Positions 25,271-33,519 of a stretch of DNA of 64,000 nt are shown here, piece by piece. Source of the DNA: PALSA-1006 sp964532405 (lineage in GTDB: Bacteria > Pseudomonadota > Gammaproteobacteria > Burkholderiales > Gallionellaceae); contig CAZHIC010000002.1 in NCBI GenBank assembly GCA_964532405.1, positions 62,001 to 126,000 of the forward strand. The letters run 5' to 3'. A program made the position numbers and the translations under genes. The notes beneath the pieces were generated by a model, which was given only the letters and a program-made list of their open reading frames with translations, did no database searches and was not told where the DNA came from. Each line of letters begins with the position of its first letter. Position 1 is the stretch's first letter.

Positions 25271-25566
25271 AGTAGCTGCCCTTCGGTGTAAGCGATGTCA
25301 TGTATGGGCAGGCGCATGAGGTTGGGGGCGCTCAGCAAGACATCCACTTTTCGTCCTTGCATGACGCGCGACACCAGTGCCGACATCTGTGCAGAAATTA
25401 GCGCGGGATTGTCCACCGATTCGGTGAGTTCAAGCATCAAATCAAGATCACCACCGCGCGCCGCATCATCCAACCTTGAGCCGAACACTCGAACACGCAC
25501 ACTCGAACCCACAACTTGACGGGCAAGTTGGCGTATCGCTTCGATTTGGGCTTCAGTGAGGCGCAT
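25267..25566 (-). CDS. Minimal nucleotidyltransferase antitoxin (second module)
   Basis: Protein of 99 residues with the small MNT fold. The active-site motif is VFGSRLDDAARGGDLDLMLEL, with one residue fewer between GS and DXD than the standard GSX10DXD. A third acidic residue is plausible in GRKVDVLL. It would neutralise the HEPN protein encoded immediately downstream, with which it overlaps by 4 bp. It begins 14 bp after the stop of hepT, so both modules are probably on one transcript. Confidence 0.82.
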   Translation of the reverse strand: MRLTEAQIEAIRQLARQVVGSSVRVRVFGSRLDDAARGGDLDLMLELTESVDNPALISAQMSALVSRVMQGRKVDVLLSAPNLMRLPIHDIAYTEGQLL

Positions 25567-25580
25567 ATAGAAAACTCATG

Positions 25581-25997
25581 TCATTTCTGCAAGCGAATTG
25601 CAACCACCTTGGCGAACTCTGAAAAGTCGGCCAGATGATATTTCACAATACTATGCACAATGTCCCAGTTGATGCTTTCGTAATTGTGCACCGCGATATT
25701 TCGAAAGCCCACAGCTTTTTTGAGACTTCCCGCAAGTTGAGTATTCAATACCCCCGCCTCTGCCAACAAGTCAAAAGTTTGACCCATCGTACCCGGAGGC
25801 ATCACCTCCATACCGGCAATCAGATGCGCGCCTATATCTACTGAAATTTGTACCGCGCGACTGAGGTTGAGCGCGATGATGTCTTGCAGATCGATATCGC
25901 TGGCGAGCACAGTGGCATCCTGCGGGCACTTTGTTTCTATACGCCACAAACAGCGGCGCAACGATTCCAGCTTTTGCTCTACAACTTCCCGATCCAT
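25581..25997 (-). CDS. hepT: HepT-like HEPN (DUF86) toxin (first module)
   Basis: Helical protein of 138 residues of the DUF86 type. The catalytic motif is RNIAVHNY, an exact RX4HXY. N-terminal helices contain LQDIIALNLSRAVQISVDIGAHLI, typical for this family. It overlaps the upstream nucleotidyltransferase gene by 19 bp. In the Shewanella pair the toxin cleaves RNA and is inactivated when its motif tyrosine is adenylylated by MntA. The same residues are present here, so the same mechanism is inferred. Confidence 0.88.
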   Translation of the reverse strand: MDREVVEQKLESLRRCLWRIETKCPQDATVLASDIDLQDIIALNLSRAVQISVDIGAHLIAGMEVMPPGTMGQTFDLLAEAGVLNTQLAGSLKKAVGFRNIAVHNYESINWDIVHSIVKYHLADFSEFAKVVAIRLQK

Positions 25998-26398
25998 GAC
26001 ATCCTCCTTTCCGCAAGCAATCTGGTTCGATACGGCATGAAGTCTTCCTGTTCAAACAGATGTCGACTAATCAACTCGCCGTACAAGGTATCACTGCCCA
26101 ACACTCTTCTTCCATGGCGCACTATTTGTCCAAGCAATGGCTCTGATACGACACCGAGATCAATCAAATCAATTGCGCGCCCAGTGCGTTGAGCCAATGC
26201 AGCGATCAGTGCCATTTTTTCCTGGGCAGTCAATATATGGTTGGCAGCAACCGCTATATCCAGATCACTATCCGCACGCTGGCGTCCTTTGGCTACAGAC
26301 CCAAATAAGACAGCAAGTATGATGTCAGGAAAATGCGCCAGTGCATTTCCGAGCTCGGCATCCATGTTGCGGTCAATATGAGCAATCGCTTCTGTCAT
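25979..26398 (-). CDS. mntA: MntA-like nucleotidyltransferase antitoxin (first module)
   Basis: Nucleotidyltransferase of about 139 residues. LFGSVAKGRQRADSDLDIAV matches the GSX10DXD motif exactly, and RTGRAIDLIDLG supplies a further acidic residue. It should AMPylate the partner HepT. The start is uncertain: the frame is open to 26461, but ATG at 26398 (MTEAIAHID) gives the usual family length and has a GGATG sequence upstream. The gene is divergent from waaC and is the first gene of the four-gene toxin-antitoxin run. Confidence 0.85.
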   Translation of the reverse strand: MTEAIAHIDRNMDAELGNALAHFPDIILAVLFGSVAKGRQRADSDLDIAVAANHILTAQEKMALIAALAQRTGRAIDLIDLGVVSEPLLGQIVRHGRRVLGSDTLYGELISRHLFEQEDFMPYRTRLLAERRMSWIGKL

Positions 26399-26470
26399 GA
26401 CAGTTGTCATCCAATACCGAAGAGGGTTAATGCTGTTACGCGAGATGCGTCCTTGTTGCATCGTTTGCAG

Positions 26471-26489
26471 ATTATAATTCAGCCCCGTT
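26471..26489 (+). promoter_or_regulatory. TATAAT-containing promoter-like motif upstream of waaC
   Basis: ATTATAATTCAGCCCCGTT matches the manC upstream motif at 21495-21513 in 18 of 19 bases. TATAAT lies at 26473-26478, about 66 bases before the waaC ATG. No -35 box at ideal spacing is evident. It sits in the divergent space between mntA and waaC. Confidence 0.5.
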
Positions 26490-26544
26490 CACTGAGCGAT
26501 TTATTGTTCTCCAATGAGATGCCAATTAGCAGTGCCGTTAACTC

Positions 26545-27588
26545 ATGCCTGACATCCTACTGATTAAAACCTCTTCGCTGGGCGATGTGCTGCACAATCT
26601 CCCGGTGGTGACGGATATTTGCAAACACCTTCCCGGTGCAAATATCGACTGGGTGGTGGAAGAAAGCTTCGCGGCACTTCCCGCATTGCATCCGAAAGTG
26701 AGGCATGTCATTCCAGTAGCGATTCGGCGCTGGCGCAAATCGTGGTGGTCCTCTCGTGCGGAGATGCAATCCATTTGTCGCAAATTGCGCGATCAACATT
26801 ACGATTTTGTTCTGGACACCCAAGGCTTATTCAAAAGCGCTTTGATCACCCGCTGTGCAAATCAGCCGCGCTGCGGCTACGACTGGAAAAGCGCGCGCGA
26901 ACCTATCGCCAGCTTATTTTATGATCGCACTTTTTCCGTGCCAAGAAACCAACATGCCGTTGAGCGCAACCGCCAATTAGCCGGACTGGCGCTGGGTTAC
27001 ACGCCGTATGGTTCGCCCGAATACGGCATCCAATCTCCGCCGTTGGAGCTGTCTTGGGTTTCCCAATCTAACGGGCATACCCGTTCCCCTCTCCCCAACC
27101 CTCTCCCGCAAGCAGGCGAGGGGGCAAACGAATCGCTGCGCGAATTTCATGTTCAGCCTTATGTCGTGCTGCTTCACGCCACGAGCCGCGACGATAAATT
27201 ATGGGAAGAAACGAATTGGATAGCGCTGGGCAAGCAGTTAGCCAGTGATGGCTTTCAACTCGTTTTACCTTGGGGCAACGCAAAGGAAAATGCGCGCAGC
27301 GAACGTCTGGCTGCAGCAATACCCAATGCCGTCTGCCCGCCCCGACTGAATCTTGTCGAAGCCGCCGCTCTGTTAGGACATGCTCATGCAGTCATCGGCG
27401 TGGACACGGGTTTGAGCCATCTTGCCGCCGCACTGAACGTGCCGACTATCGGCATCTATACCGCTACCGACCCCGGACTCACCGGCCTGTACGCCGGAAA
27501 CAGGGCAATCAATCTGGGAAGCGCGCGAACCTCTCCGTCGGTCGATAAGGTCTTATCCACCTTAACGCAATTGCTTGCCCATGCTTAG
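26545..27588 (+). CDS. waaC: Lipopolysaccharide heptosyltransferase I, with an in-frame repeat insertion
   Basis: Transfers the first heptose to Kdo2-lipid A on the cytoplasmic face of the inner membrane. The 347-residue GT9 protein shows ILLIKTSSLGDVLHNLPVVTDI, IDWVVEESFAALPALHP, VLDTQGLFKSALIT, LLHATSRDDKLW, LVLPWGNAKE and VIGVDTGLSHLAAALNVPTIGIYTATDP. It is longer than typical family members because SPLPNPLPQAGEGA, the translation of a palindromic repeat, lies between the N- and C-terminal domains. The gene overlaps waaA by 8 bp. Confidence 0.93.
   Translation: MPDILLIKTSSLGDVLHNLPVVTDICKHLPGANIDWVVEESFAALPALHPKVRHVIPVAIRRWRKSWWSSRAEMQSICRKLRDQHYDFVLDTQGLFKSALITRCANQPRCGYDWKSAREPIASLFYDRTFSVPRNQHAVERNRQLAGLALGYTPYGSPEYGIQSPPLELSWVSQSNGHTRSPLPNPLPQAGEGANESLREFHVQPYVVLLHATSRDDKLWEETNWIALGKQLASDGFQLVLPWGNAKENARSERLAAAIPNAVCPPRLNLVEAAALLGHAHAVIGVDTGLSHLAAALNVPTIGIYTATDPGLTGLYAGNRAINLGSARTSPSVDKVLSTLTQLLAHA
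27086..27123. repeat. Palindromic repeat copy inside waaC
   Basis: Pattern CTCTCCCCAACC, CTCTCCCGC, AAGC, AGGCGAGGGG, closely similar to the gmd copy at 20537-20579. It keeps the waaC frame and lies in the inter-domain linker. Confidence 0.82.
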
Positions 27589-28870
27589 TCCGCGCGTCAT
27601 TTACACTTTCTTACTTTGGCTGCTGCTGCCCTATGTGTTTTTCCATTTGCTGTGGCGCGGACGTAAACAAGCGGAGTACTTTCAACACATCCCCGAGCGT
27701 TTCGGTTTTTACCCTCTCAGCGCGAACAAGCCTGTCATCTGGCTGCATACCGTGTCGGTCGGCGAAACACGCGCTGCCGCGTCACTGATCCGGCGTTTAT
27801 CGGAAAGCTATCCAAACCACCAATTGCTGCTCACGCACACCACCCCGACCGGACGTGCTGCCAGCGAGCAGTTATATGGCGACAGCGTCATACGGGTCTA
27901 TCTGCCTTACGACTACCCTTTCGCCGTAAAGCGTTTTCTGCGCCACTTCCAACCGCGTATCGGCATCCTGCTGGAAACCGAGATATGGTTCAACCTCATC
28001 CACCTTTGCCACACTGAAAACACGCCGCTGCTTTTGCTCAATGCGCGTCTATCGGAGAAATCATTCAGACGCTATACGCGTTTCTCCAAACTTGCCCGTC
28101 AAGGCTTGAGCGAACTCGCTGGCATCGCCGCACAGACCGAAGCCGATGCACAACGCCTACGCGGCTTGGGTGCCGAAACAACCACAGTCATGGGAAATTT
28201 AAAATTCGATATTGAGCCGCCTCTCGCCATGTTGGAACTGGGTAAGCAGCTGCGCAACTCATTCGGTATTGATCGCAAAATATTCCTCGCTGCGAGTACG
28301 CGAGAAGGGGAAGAAGCCCTGATCCTTGCCGCGCTCAAATCTATCGGCACGCCGCATTGGCTCACCGTCATCGTGCCACGCCATCCGCAACGTTTCGACG
28401 AGGTGGCCGCGCTCATCGAACGTTCGGGATTCAAATATCAGCGCCGCAGCCGCGATGAAGCGATTCGCGCCGAAACTCAGATCGTGCTGGGCGACTCGAT
28501 GGGCGAGATGTTTGCCTACTATGCGGCCTGCGATGCGGCCTTCATCGGGGGGAGTTTGCTGCCGTTCGGCGGCCAGAATCTGATCGAAGCCTGCGCCGTC
28601 GGCAAACCCGTCCTGATCGGCCCGCACACATATAATTTTGCGCAGGCCAGCGAACTTGCCATCGAACTGGGGGCAGCCCTGCGCTTAGAAGATGCCTCGG
28701 CGATGATGCGCGCCGTGAATGATTTATTCGGCAGCCCTGAGTCCATGAAAAAGATGGGCACGGCAGGTTTGCAATTCGTACAGTCTAGCCAGGGAGCAAC
28801 AGAAATGGCGCTTTCGCAGGTAAGCAAGGCAATAAGCTCGCATTACAAGCAGGAACCAAAGAGGTGTTAG
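27581..28870 (+). CDS. waaA: 3-deoxy-D-manno-octulosonate (Kdo) transferase
   Basis: Adds Kdo residues to lipid IVA at the inner membrane. The protein of about 429 residues has an N-terminal membrane anchor (IYTFLLWLLLPYVFFHLLW), then VIWLHTVSVGETRAAASLI with the catalytic glutamate region, LLTHTTPTGRAASEQLYG, YLPYDYPFAVKRFL, IGILLETEIWFNLI, NARLSEKSFRRY, and a C-terminal FIGGSLLPFGGQNLIEACAVGKP. ATG at 27581 is used; a TTG 6 bases upstream is less likely. It overlaps the waaC stop region, so translation is coupled. Confidence 0.94.
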   Translation: MLSPRVIYTFLLWLLLPYVFFHLLWRGRKQAEYFQHIPERFGFYPLSANKPVIWLHTVSVGETRAAASLIRRLSESYPNHQLLLTHTTPTGRAASEQLYGDSVIRVYLPYDYPFAVKRFLRHFQPRIGILLETEIWFNLIHLCHTENTPLLLLNARLSEKSFRRYTRFSKLARQGLSELAGIAAQTEADAQRLRGLGAETTTVMGNLKFDIEPPLAMLELGKQLRNSFGIDRKIFLAASTREGEEALILAALKSIGTPHWLTVIVPRHPQRFDEVAALIERSGFKYQRRSRDEAIRAETQIVLGDSMGEMFAYYAACDAAFIGGSLLPFGGQNLIEACAVGKPVLIGPHTYNFAQASELAIELGAALRLEDASAMMRAVNDLFGSPESMKKMGTAGLQFVQSSQGATEMALSQVSKAISSHYKQEPKRC

Positions 28871-29370
28871 TAGGAGCGTGCCCTGCACGCGATAGAAATC
28901 ATTCGCGTGCAGGGCACGCGCCAAAAAAAACAAACAAGGGAAAATAATTTAGATCAAACCCAGAATGGGGAACACTTGAACTAATTCTTTTAACCCTATG
29001 TTGCGGTGGATGAAAAAGAATTTAAAAATATTGACATTTCCTTGAAATACAAGGATAATTTGCAAATCNNNNNNNNNNAAATAGCAGTAACCAAAGTTGT
29101 TTTTGTAGGAGCGTGCCCTGAACGCTATATATCTCTTTCGCTTCCCGGCCACGCTCCTACAAAACCTAAGCTGGACAAGCCGGAACCAAACAGGGTTTCA
29201 CGCGGAGGCGCAGAGAAAAAACAAAGCGGGCTGGAAGCCTATATTCTCCGCGCCCTCCGCGTCTCCGCGTGAGAAAATCCTGTCATGTTTTGACATCATT
29301 TGACCGGTAAGTGACTAAAGCATTGTGTGACTAACTGAACAGCTTCCCTGCAAGGGGAGGAGACTCGGAT
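28871..29370. repeat. Gene-free stretch with inverted repeats and a 10-base assembly gap
   Basis: Two copies of a unit beginning TAGGAGCGTGCCCTG occur at 28871-28922 and 29105-29160. The first contains a perfect 17-bp inverted repeat (28876-28892 with 28903-28919). The second has perfect 11-bp outer arms, GTAGGAGCGTG and CACGCTCCTAC. A third, imperfect inverted repeat rich in CGCGGAG spans 29196-29275. Positions 29069-29078 are N, marking a scaffold gap. Short open frames through the area are repeat translations, not genes. Confidence 0.85.
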
Positions 29371-30705
29371 TTAACGTAGCGCCTGATTAACCGCACCGAC
29401 ATCTTCTTCGGCCAATGTTCCAACCGCAGCCTTGAGGCGCAAGCGACTGAGCAGGTAACTGTATTCGGCTTGATACAGATCGCGGCGGGTCGAAAACAGC
29501 TGCTGCTGGGCATTCAACACATCCAAGTTGGTACGCACTCCGACGCCCTGTCCCAGCTTGCTTGCCTGCAACAGACTCTCGCTGGACTTTAACGCCTGCT
29601 GCAGGGCTTTCACTTGGGCGATGCCGCTCACCACACCGAGGTAAGCTTGGCGTGCTTGGACGGCAACGGTACGGCGCGCATTCTCCAAATCCTGCATGGC
29701 TTTATCGCGATTGGCTTCGGCCTCGCGGTATTTCGACTGAGTCGCTCCGCCCTGAAACAGCGGCATATTGAGCTGGATGCCGACAGACTGGCTGGTGGAC
29801 TCAACGGCGCCGAAGCGGGCGGTCAGCGGGTTGTATGTGCCATCGCTGGCCGCATTTTTTGAGTAGCTTGCCACCAGATCGAGTGTCGGCAAATGTCCGC
29901 CAAAGTTGCGCGATACTTCTTTTTCGGCCAACTGGGCAGCAGACTCGGCAATGGTGATTTGCACATTATGTTGCTGCGCGTCTGCTACCCACTTTTCCAC
30001 ATCGGCAGGTTGCGGTTCTTCCAGCTTGAATTCCTGCCCCAATTGACGCAACTCGCCCGGCGCGGCATTGGTAATCTGCTGCAAAGCGCGTTTCTTGACT
30101 TCCAGATTGCTCTGCGCACTGATCTCCTGCGCGCTGGTGAGATCGTAGCGGGCTTGCGCCTCATAAGTATCGGTGATCGTGGACGTGCCCACTTCAAAAT
30201 TGCGTTTGGCCTGTTCGAGCTGTTCGGAGATGGCCCGTTTCTGGGCTTCGGTAAGCTGCACGCTATCTTGAGCGATCAGCACATCGAAGTAGCTTTGCGC
30301 CACGCGCAAGATCAGATCATGTTCGGCCAGCTTGTATTGGGCTTCAGAAATGGTGACTTGCATTTCCGATTCCGTATAGGCCAGCCAATTTTGCTGGCGG
30401 AACAGCGGCTGCACCAAACTCACCCCGACACCGGAACTGTTGTACCGAGTATCGCGCGCAGCCCCGCCGGCAAATTGCGTGGCGTTATCGTTGTAAGTAG
30501 TGCTTGCCGTCAGATTCACGTTGGGCAACAACAAAGAACGGCCTTGCGATTTCTTTTCCTGACCCGCCTGCCGCGAAGCCCGCGCTGAAGCGAATGCGGC
30601 ATCCTGACCCTGCGCCGAGCGGTAGGCGTCGAGCAAATCGGCCGACAGCACAGGGGCGGATACAAATAGAGCCAGTACGAATAAGGCTGATTTTGAGAGT
30701 TTCAT
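29371..30705 (-). CDS. tolC: TolC-family outer-membrane efflux protein
   Basis: About 444 residues with a signal peptide (KSALFVLALFVSAPVLSA) and the duplicated TolC repeat structure: long coiled helices, LVQPLFRQQNWLAY in the first half and LNMPLFQGGATQSKYREAEA in the second. It forms the trimeric outer-membrane and periplasmic tunnel for type I secretion or efflux. It begins about 100 bp downstream of the isoaspartyl-methyltransferase-like gene on the same strand. ATG at 30705 is preferred over a GTG three codons upstream. No pump genes are adjacent. Confidence 0.92.
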   Translation of the reverse strand: MKLSKSALFVLALFVSAPVLSADLLDAYRSAQGQDAAFASARASRQAGQEKKSQGRSLLLPNVNLTASTTYNDNATQFAGGAARDTRYNSSGVGVSLVQPLFRQQNWLAYTESEMQVTISEAQYKLAEHDLILRVAQSYFDVLIAQDSVQLTEAQKRAISEQLEQAKRNFEVGTSTITDTYEAQARYDLTSAQEISAQSNLEVKKRALQQITNAAPGELRQLGQEFKLEEPQPADVEKWVADAQQHNVQITIAESAAQLAEKEVSRNFGGHLPTLDLVASYSKNAASDGTYNPLTARFGAVESTSQSVGIQLNMPLFQGGATQSKYREAEANRDKAMQDLENARRTVAVQARQAYLGVVSGIAQVKALQQALKSSESLLQASKLGQGVGVRTNLDVLNAQQQLFSTRRDLYQAEYSYLLSRLRLKAAVGTLAEEDVGAVNQALR

Positions 30706-30803
30706 TTTCTGCACCGAATATCATAATATTAGACCTTGCTAATATTATATGTAAAACAGTCCAGTTTCAAGCAGGAACTGAAATTCCCCCAAGGGGGCAC
30801 TCT

Positions 30804-31448
30804 TTAAAAAACGAATCTCTGGGGTTGCAGTGCATTCAGCAGGGGTGCAACGTTCGTTTCGAACAGCGTGACGCTGTCGAAGGTATCGGCTGCGGTACGA
30901 GTGATCAAACACGCCTGCATCGCAGGCCCATCGCCGATCACCGCGAATAAACGCCCCCCGATATTCAGGCTGTTCATTTGTGCGCTAGGCTGCATGGGCA
31001 CGGAGCCGGTCAGCACGATGGCATCGTATTGCGCCGTTCCCCAGCCATTCGCCGCATCGCCGACTTCCAGTGTGACATTGTCGATATGATAAGCCGCCAG
31101 ATTGCGCTCCGCCATCGCGCTCAATTCCGCCACGATCTCTACACTCGTCACATGTGAGGCAAGATTGGACAACAGCGCCGTCAGATAACCGCTACCGCTG
31201 CCCACTTCCAGCACCCGGTCACGATGATGCAGTTTCAGCGCTTGCAAAGCACGCGCCTCCAACTTGGGTTGCCACATTTTTGCGCCATGTCCCAAAGGAA
31301 TATCCAAATCCATGAATGCCAGAGAACGTTGACTCGCCGGAACAAACTGTTCGCGTTTTATCTTTTTCAACAGATCCAACACCTCGGCATTGAGTACATC
31401 CCAAGGACGTATCTGTTGTTCCACCATATTGAAGCGTGCTTGTTCCAT
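30804..31448 (-). CDS. pcm: Protein-L-isoaspartate O-methyltransferase-like protein
   Basis: SAM-dependent methyltransferase of about 214 residues. It has MVEQQIRPWDVLN and IPLGHGAKMWQPKLEARALQAL, where canonical Pcm has a substrate-binding segment of the same shape, followed by the SAM loop VLEVGSGSGYLTALLSNLA, VTSVEIVAEL and a YDAIVLTGSVP strand. This Pcm-like subgroup commonly lies next to tolC in betaproteobacteria. Repair of isoaspartyl residues is therefore a family-level guess. ATG at 31448 is chosen because GTAGGGG stands 8 bases upstream of it. Confidence 0.8.
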   Translation of the reverse strand: MEQARFNMVEQQIRPWDVLNAEVLDLLKKIKREQFVPASQRSLAFMDLDIPLGHGAKMWQPKLEARALQALKLHHRDRVLEVGSGSGYLTALLSNLASHVTSVEIVAELSAMAERNLAAYHIDNVTLEVGDAANGWGTAQYDAIVLTGSVPMQPSAQMNSLNIGGRLFAVIGDGPAMQACLITRTAADTFDSVTLFETNVAPLLNALQPQRFVF

Positions 31449-31528
31449 GTTGTTCATCCCCTACTCCCTTGGAGCGTTGTAATAATTTGTGCGGCGCAGT
31501 ATAGCAAGGCCATCCTTATGGCTCAATG

Positions 31529-33253
31529 CTAAGCGTTCAAGCGCAGCAAAAGATCCTGGATCTTGAGCGGGTCGTCCGAACGCAATATCTTCTGCGTGAG
31601 CGGGAGTGTTTCCGGCAAGCTGGTGGTGAGCACACGCTGCTTGGTGGCCAGCAATTGCGCCGAGTTCATGGAAAATTGGCGCAAGCCGAGACCCAATAAC
31701 AAGCGGGTGTAAGCCAGTTCGCCCGCCATTTCGCCGCACACCGAGATCGGCACGCCGGCCTTGTTGGCACCGCCGATAACATGCGCCAGCAGGTACAGCA
31801 CGGCGGGATGGAGCGGATCGTAAAGATGCGCCACCTCCTCGTCGGTACGGTCGATTGCCAGCGTGTATTGGATCAAGTCATTGGTGCCGATGGAAAGAAA
31901 GTCCAGTTTCTTCACGAACACATTGAGCGCCAATGCGGCGGCGGGAATTTCGATCATGCCGCCGATGGGTACGGCTGGATTGAATTGAATACCTTCCGCC
32001 GACAAGCCCTGCTTGGTCGAAGCGATGAAATGCAGAGTCTGATTGATCTCTGCAACGCCCGACAACATCGGTACCAGAATCTTCAGATTGCCATAGGCAG
32101 AGGCACGCAGCAATGCGCGCAATTGTGTGCGAAAAAGTTGCGGCTCAGCCAGACACAGGCGAATCGCGCGCAGCCCCAATGCCGGATTACTGGCGACCCG
32201 CACCGCGCCTTTGATCTGCTTGTCCGCCCCCAAGTCAAAAGTACGGATGGTGACAGGTAGCCCGTCCATGCCCTCCACCACCGCGCGATAGGCTTCGAAC
32301 TGCTCCTCCTCGTCCGGTAGTTCATCGCGATTAAGAAATAAAAATTCGCTGCGGAACAAACCGATCCCCGTCGCACCGTTCTCCTTCACATCGACGAGGT
32401 CGTGCGGCATTTCGATATTTGCATGCAGCTCGATATGCGTGCCGTCCAAGGTATTCGCATGTGCCGTCTTCAGGCGCTTGAGCTTTTGCCGCTCAAGTTC
32501 CAGCTGGCTTTGGCGCAGCTTGTATTCGGCGATGAGTTGCTTGTCCGGGTTGACCAACACCACACCCTGCTCGCCATCCACGATGAGCATGTCGTTGTCT
32601 TTGATGAGCTCGCGCGCGTGATGCAAGCCCACAACGCAAGGCGTATTCAATCCGCGCGCCACAATGGCGGTGTGCGAAGTGGCACCGCCAACGTCGGTCA
32701 GAATGGCGGAAAACTGGTGCGGTTTAAGTTGAATAAGGTCGGCGGGACTGACATCGTGCGCCACCAGAATCAGGTTCAGATCATGCTGGGCACTGGGCGG
32801 AATATGGCCGGGCTGGCCGCTCATAGCCTTGAGAATGCGCTCGACGACCTGCACCACATCGGTCTTGCGTTCGCGCAGATACTCGTCTTCAAAGGCTTCA
32901 AACTGGGAAACCAACTCCTTCATCTGGGTCTTCAGCGCCCACTCCGCGTTACATTGTTCACGGACGATCATTTCGCGCGCCGCGCTGCCGATGTGCTCGT
33001 CGCCGAGGATCATCAAATGAATATCCAGAAAAGCGTCGAATTCAGCCGCCGCCTGTTGCGGGCGCGATTCGCGCAGTCCGGTCAGTTCATTGCGCGTCGT
33101 TTCCAGCGCTTCGTTCAAGCGCTCCACCTCCGCCTGAACCAGATGCTTGGGCAGCACGTAATGGGTGACTTCCAGCGTGGCATGAGACACCAGATGCGCG
33201 TGCCCGATGGCGATACCGCGCGAAACAGGAAGGCCATGCAGAGCAAAACTCAT
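31529..33253 (-). CDS. ptsI: PTS enzyme I (phosphoenolpyruvate-protein phosphotransferase)
   Basis: Cytosolic kinase of 574 residues that passes phosphate from PEP to HPr. The phospho-histidine lies in LTDVGGATSHTAIVARGL. The PEP-binding barrel shows TGIGLFRSEFLFLNRDELPDEEEQ, VTIRTFDLGADKQIKG, NPALGLRAIRLCLA, IGGMIEIPAAAL, DFLSIGTNDLIQYTLAIDR and the active cysteine in GVPISVCGEMAGE. The start overlaps ptsH by ATGA. It is the last gene of a six-gene overlapping run starting at gshA. With no EIIBC in the window it probably works in a regulatory relay. Confidence 0.96.
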   Translation of the reverse strand: MSFALHGLPVSRGIAIGHAHLVSHATLEVTHYVLPKHLVQAEVERLNEALETTRNELTGLRESRPQQAAAEFDAFLDIHLMILGDEHIGSAAREMIVREQCNAEWALKTQMKELVSQFEAFEDEYLRERKTDVVQVVERILKAMSGQPGHIPPSAQHDLNLILVAHDVSPADLIQLKPHQFSAILTDVGGATSHTAIVARGLNTPCVVGLHHARELIKDNDMLIVDGEQGVVLVNPDKQLIAEYKLRQSQLELERQKLKRLKTAHANTLDGTHIELHANIEMPHDLVDVKENGATGIGLFRSEFLFLNRDELPDEEEQFEAYRAVVEGMDGLPVTIRTFDLGADKQIKGAVRVASNPALGLRAIRLCLAEPQLFRTQLRALLRASAYGNLKILVPMLSGVAEINQTLHFIASTKQGLSAEGIQFNPAVPIGGMIEIPAAALALNVFVKKLDFLSIGTNDLIQYTLAIDRTDEEVAHLYDPLHPAVLYLLAHVIGGANKAGVPISVCGEMAGELAYTRLLLGLGLRQFSMNSAQLLATKQRVLTTSLPETLPLTQKILRSDDPLKIQDLLLRLNA

Positions 33254-33519
33254 TCGCCTTCCCCGAAATAATCATTGATAAGCGCCAACAAGGCAGTCAT
33301 CGCTTCTTGCTCCTGCTCGCCTGTTGTTTCAATGGAAATTGTCGATCCTTTCGCGGCAGCCAGCATCATCACGCCCATGATGCTTTTGGCGTTGATGCGG
33401 CGACCGTTGCGCGACATCCACACCTCGCAGGGAAACTGCGAAGCGAGTTGGGTCAGTTTGGCGGAAGCGCGGGCGTGCAGCCCCAGCTTGTTAATGATCA
33501 GCGCATCTTGTTGCAACAT
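33250..33519 (-). CDS. ptsH: PTS phosphocarrier protein HPr
   Basis: Small carrier of 89 residues. The phosphorylatable histidine is in NKLGLHARASAKLTQLA, and the regulatory-serine region reads AKSIMGVMMLAAAKGSTI, so the HprK site is present. It accepts phosphate from enzyme I, encoded next, and passes it to the EIIA encoded just upstream, whose gene it overlaps by 29 bp. Confidence 0.95.
   Translation of the reverse strand: MLQQDALIINKLGLHARASAKLTQLASQFPCEVWMSRNGRRINAKSIMGVMMLAAAKGSTISIETTGEQEQEAMTALLALINDYFGEGE

Noticed and set aside
28876..28919. Perfect 17-bp hairpin after waaA as an intrinsic terminator
   Set aside because: No T-run follows the stem on the plus strand (A-run instead), so it fits a dispersed repeat better.
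28949..29152. Short open frames spanning the N gap
   Set aside because: Their translations include unknown residues from the gap and repeat sequence.
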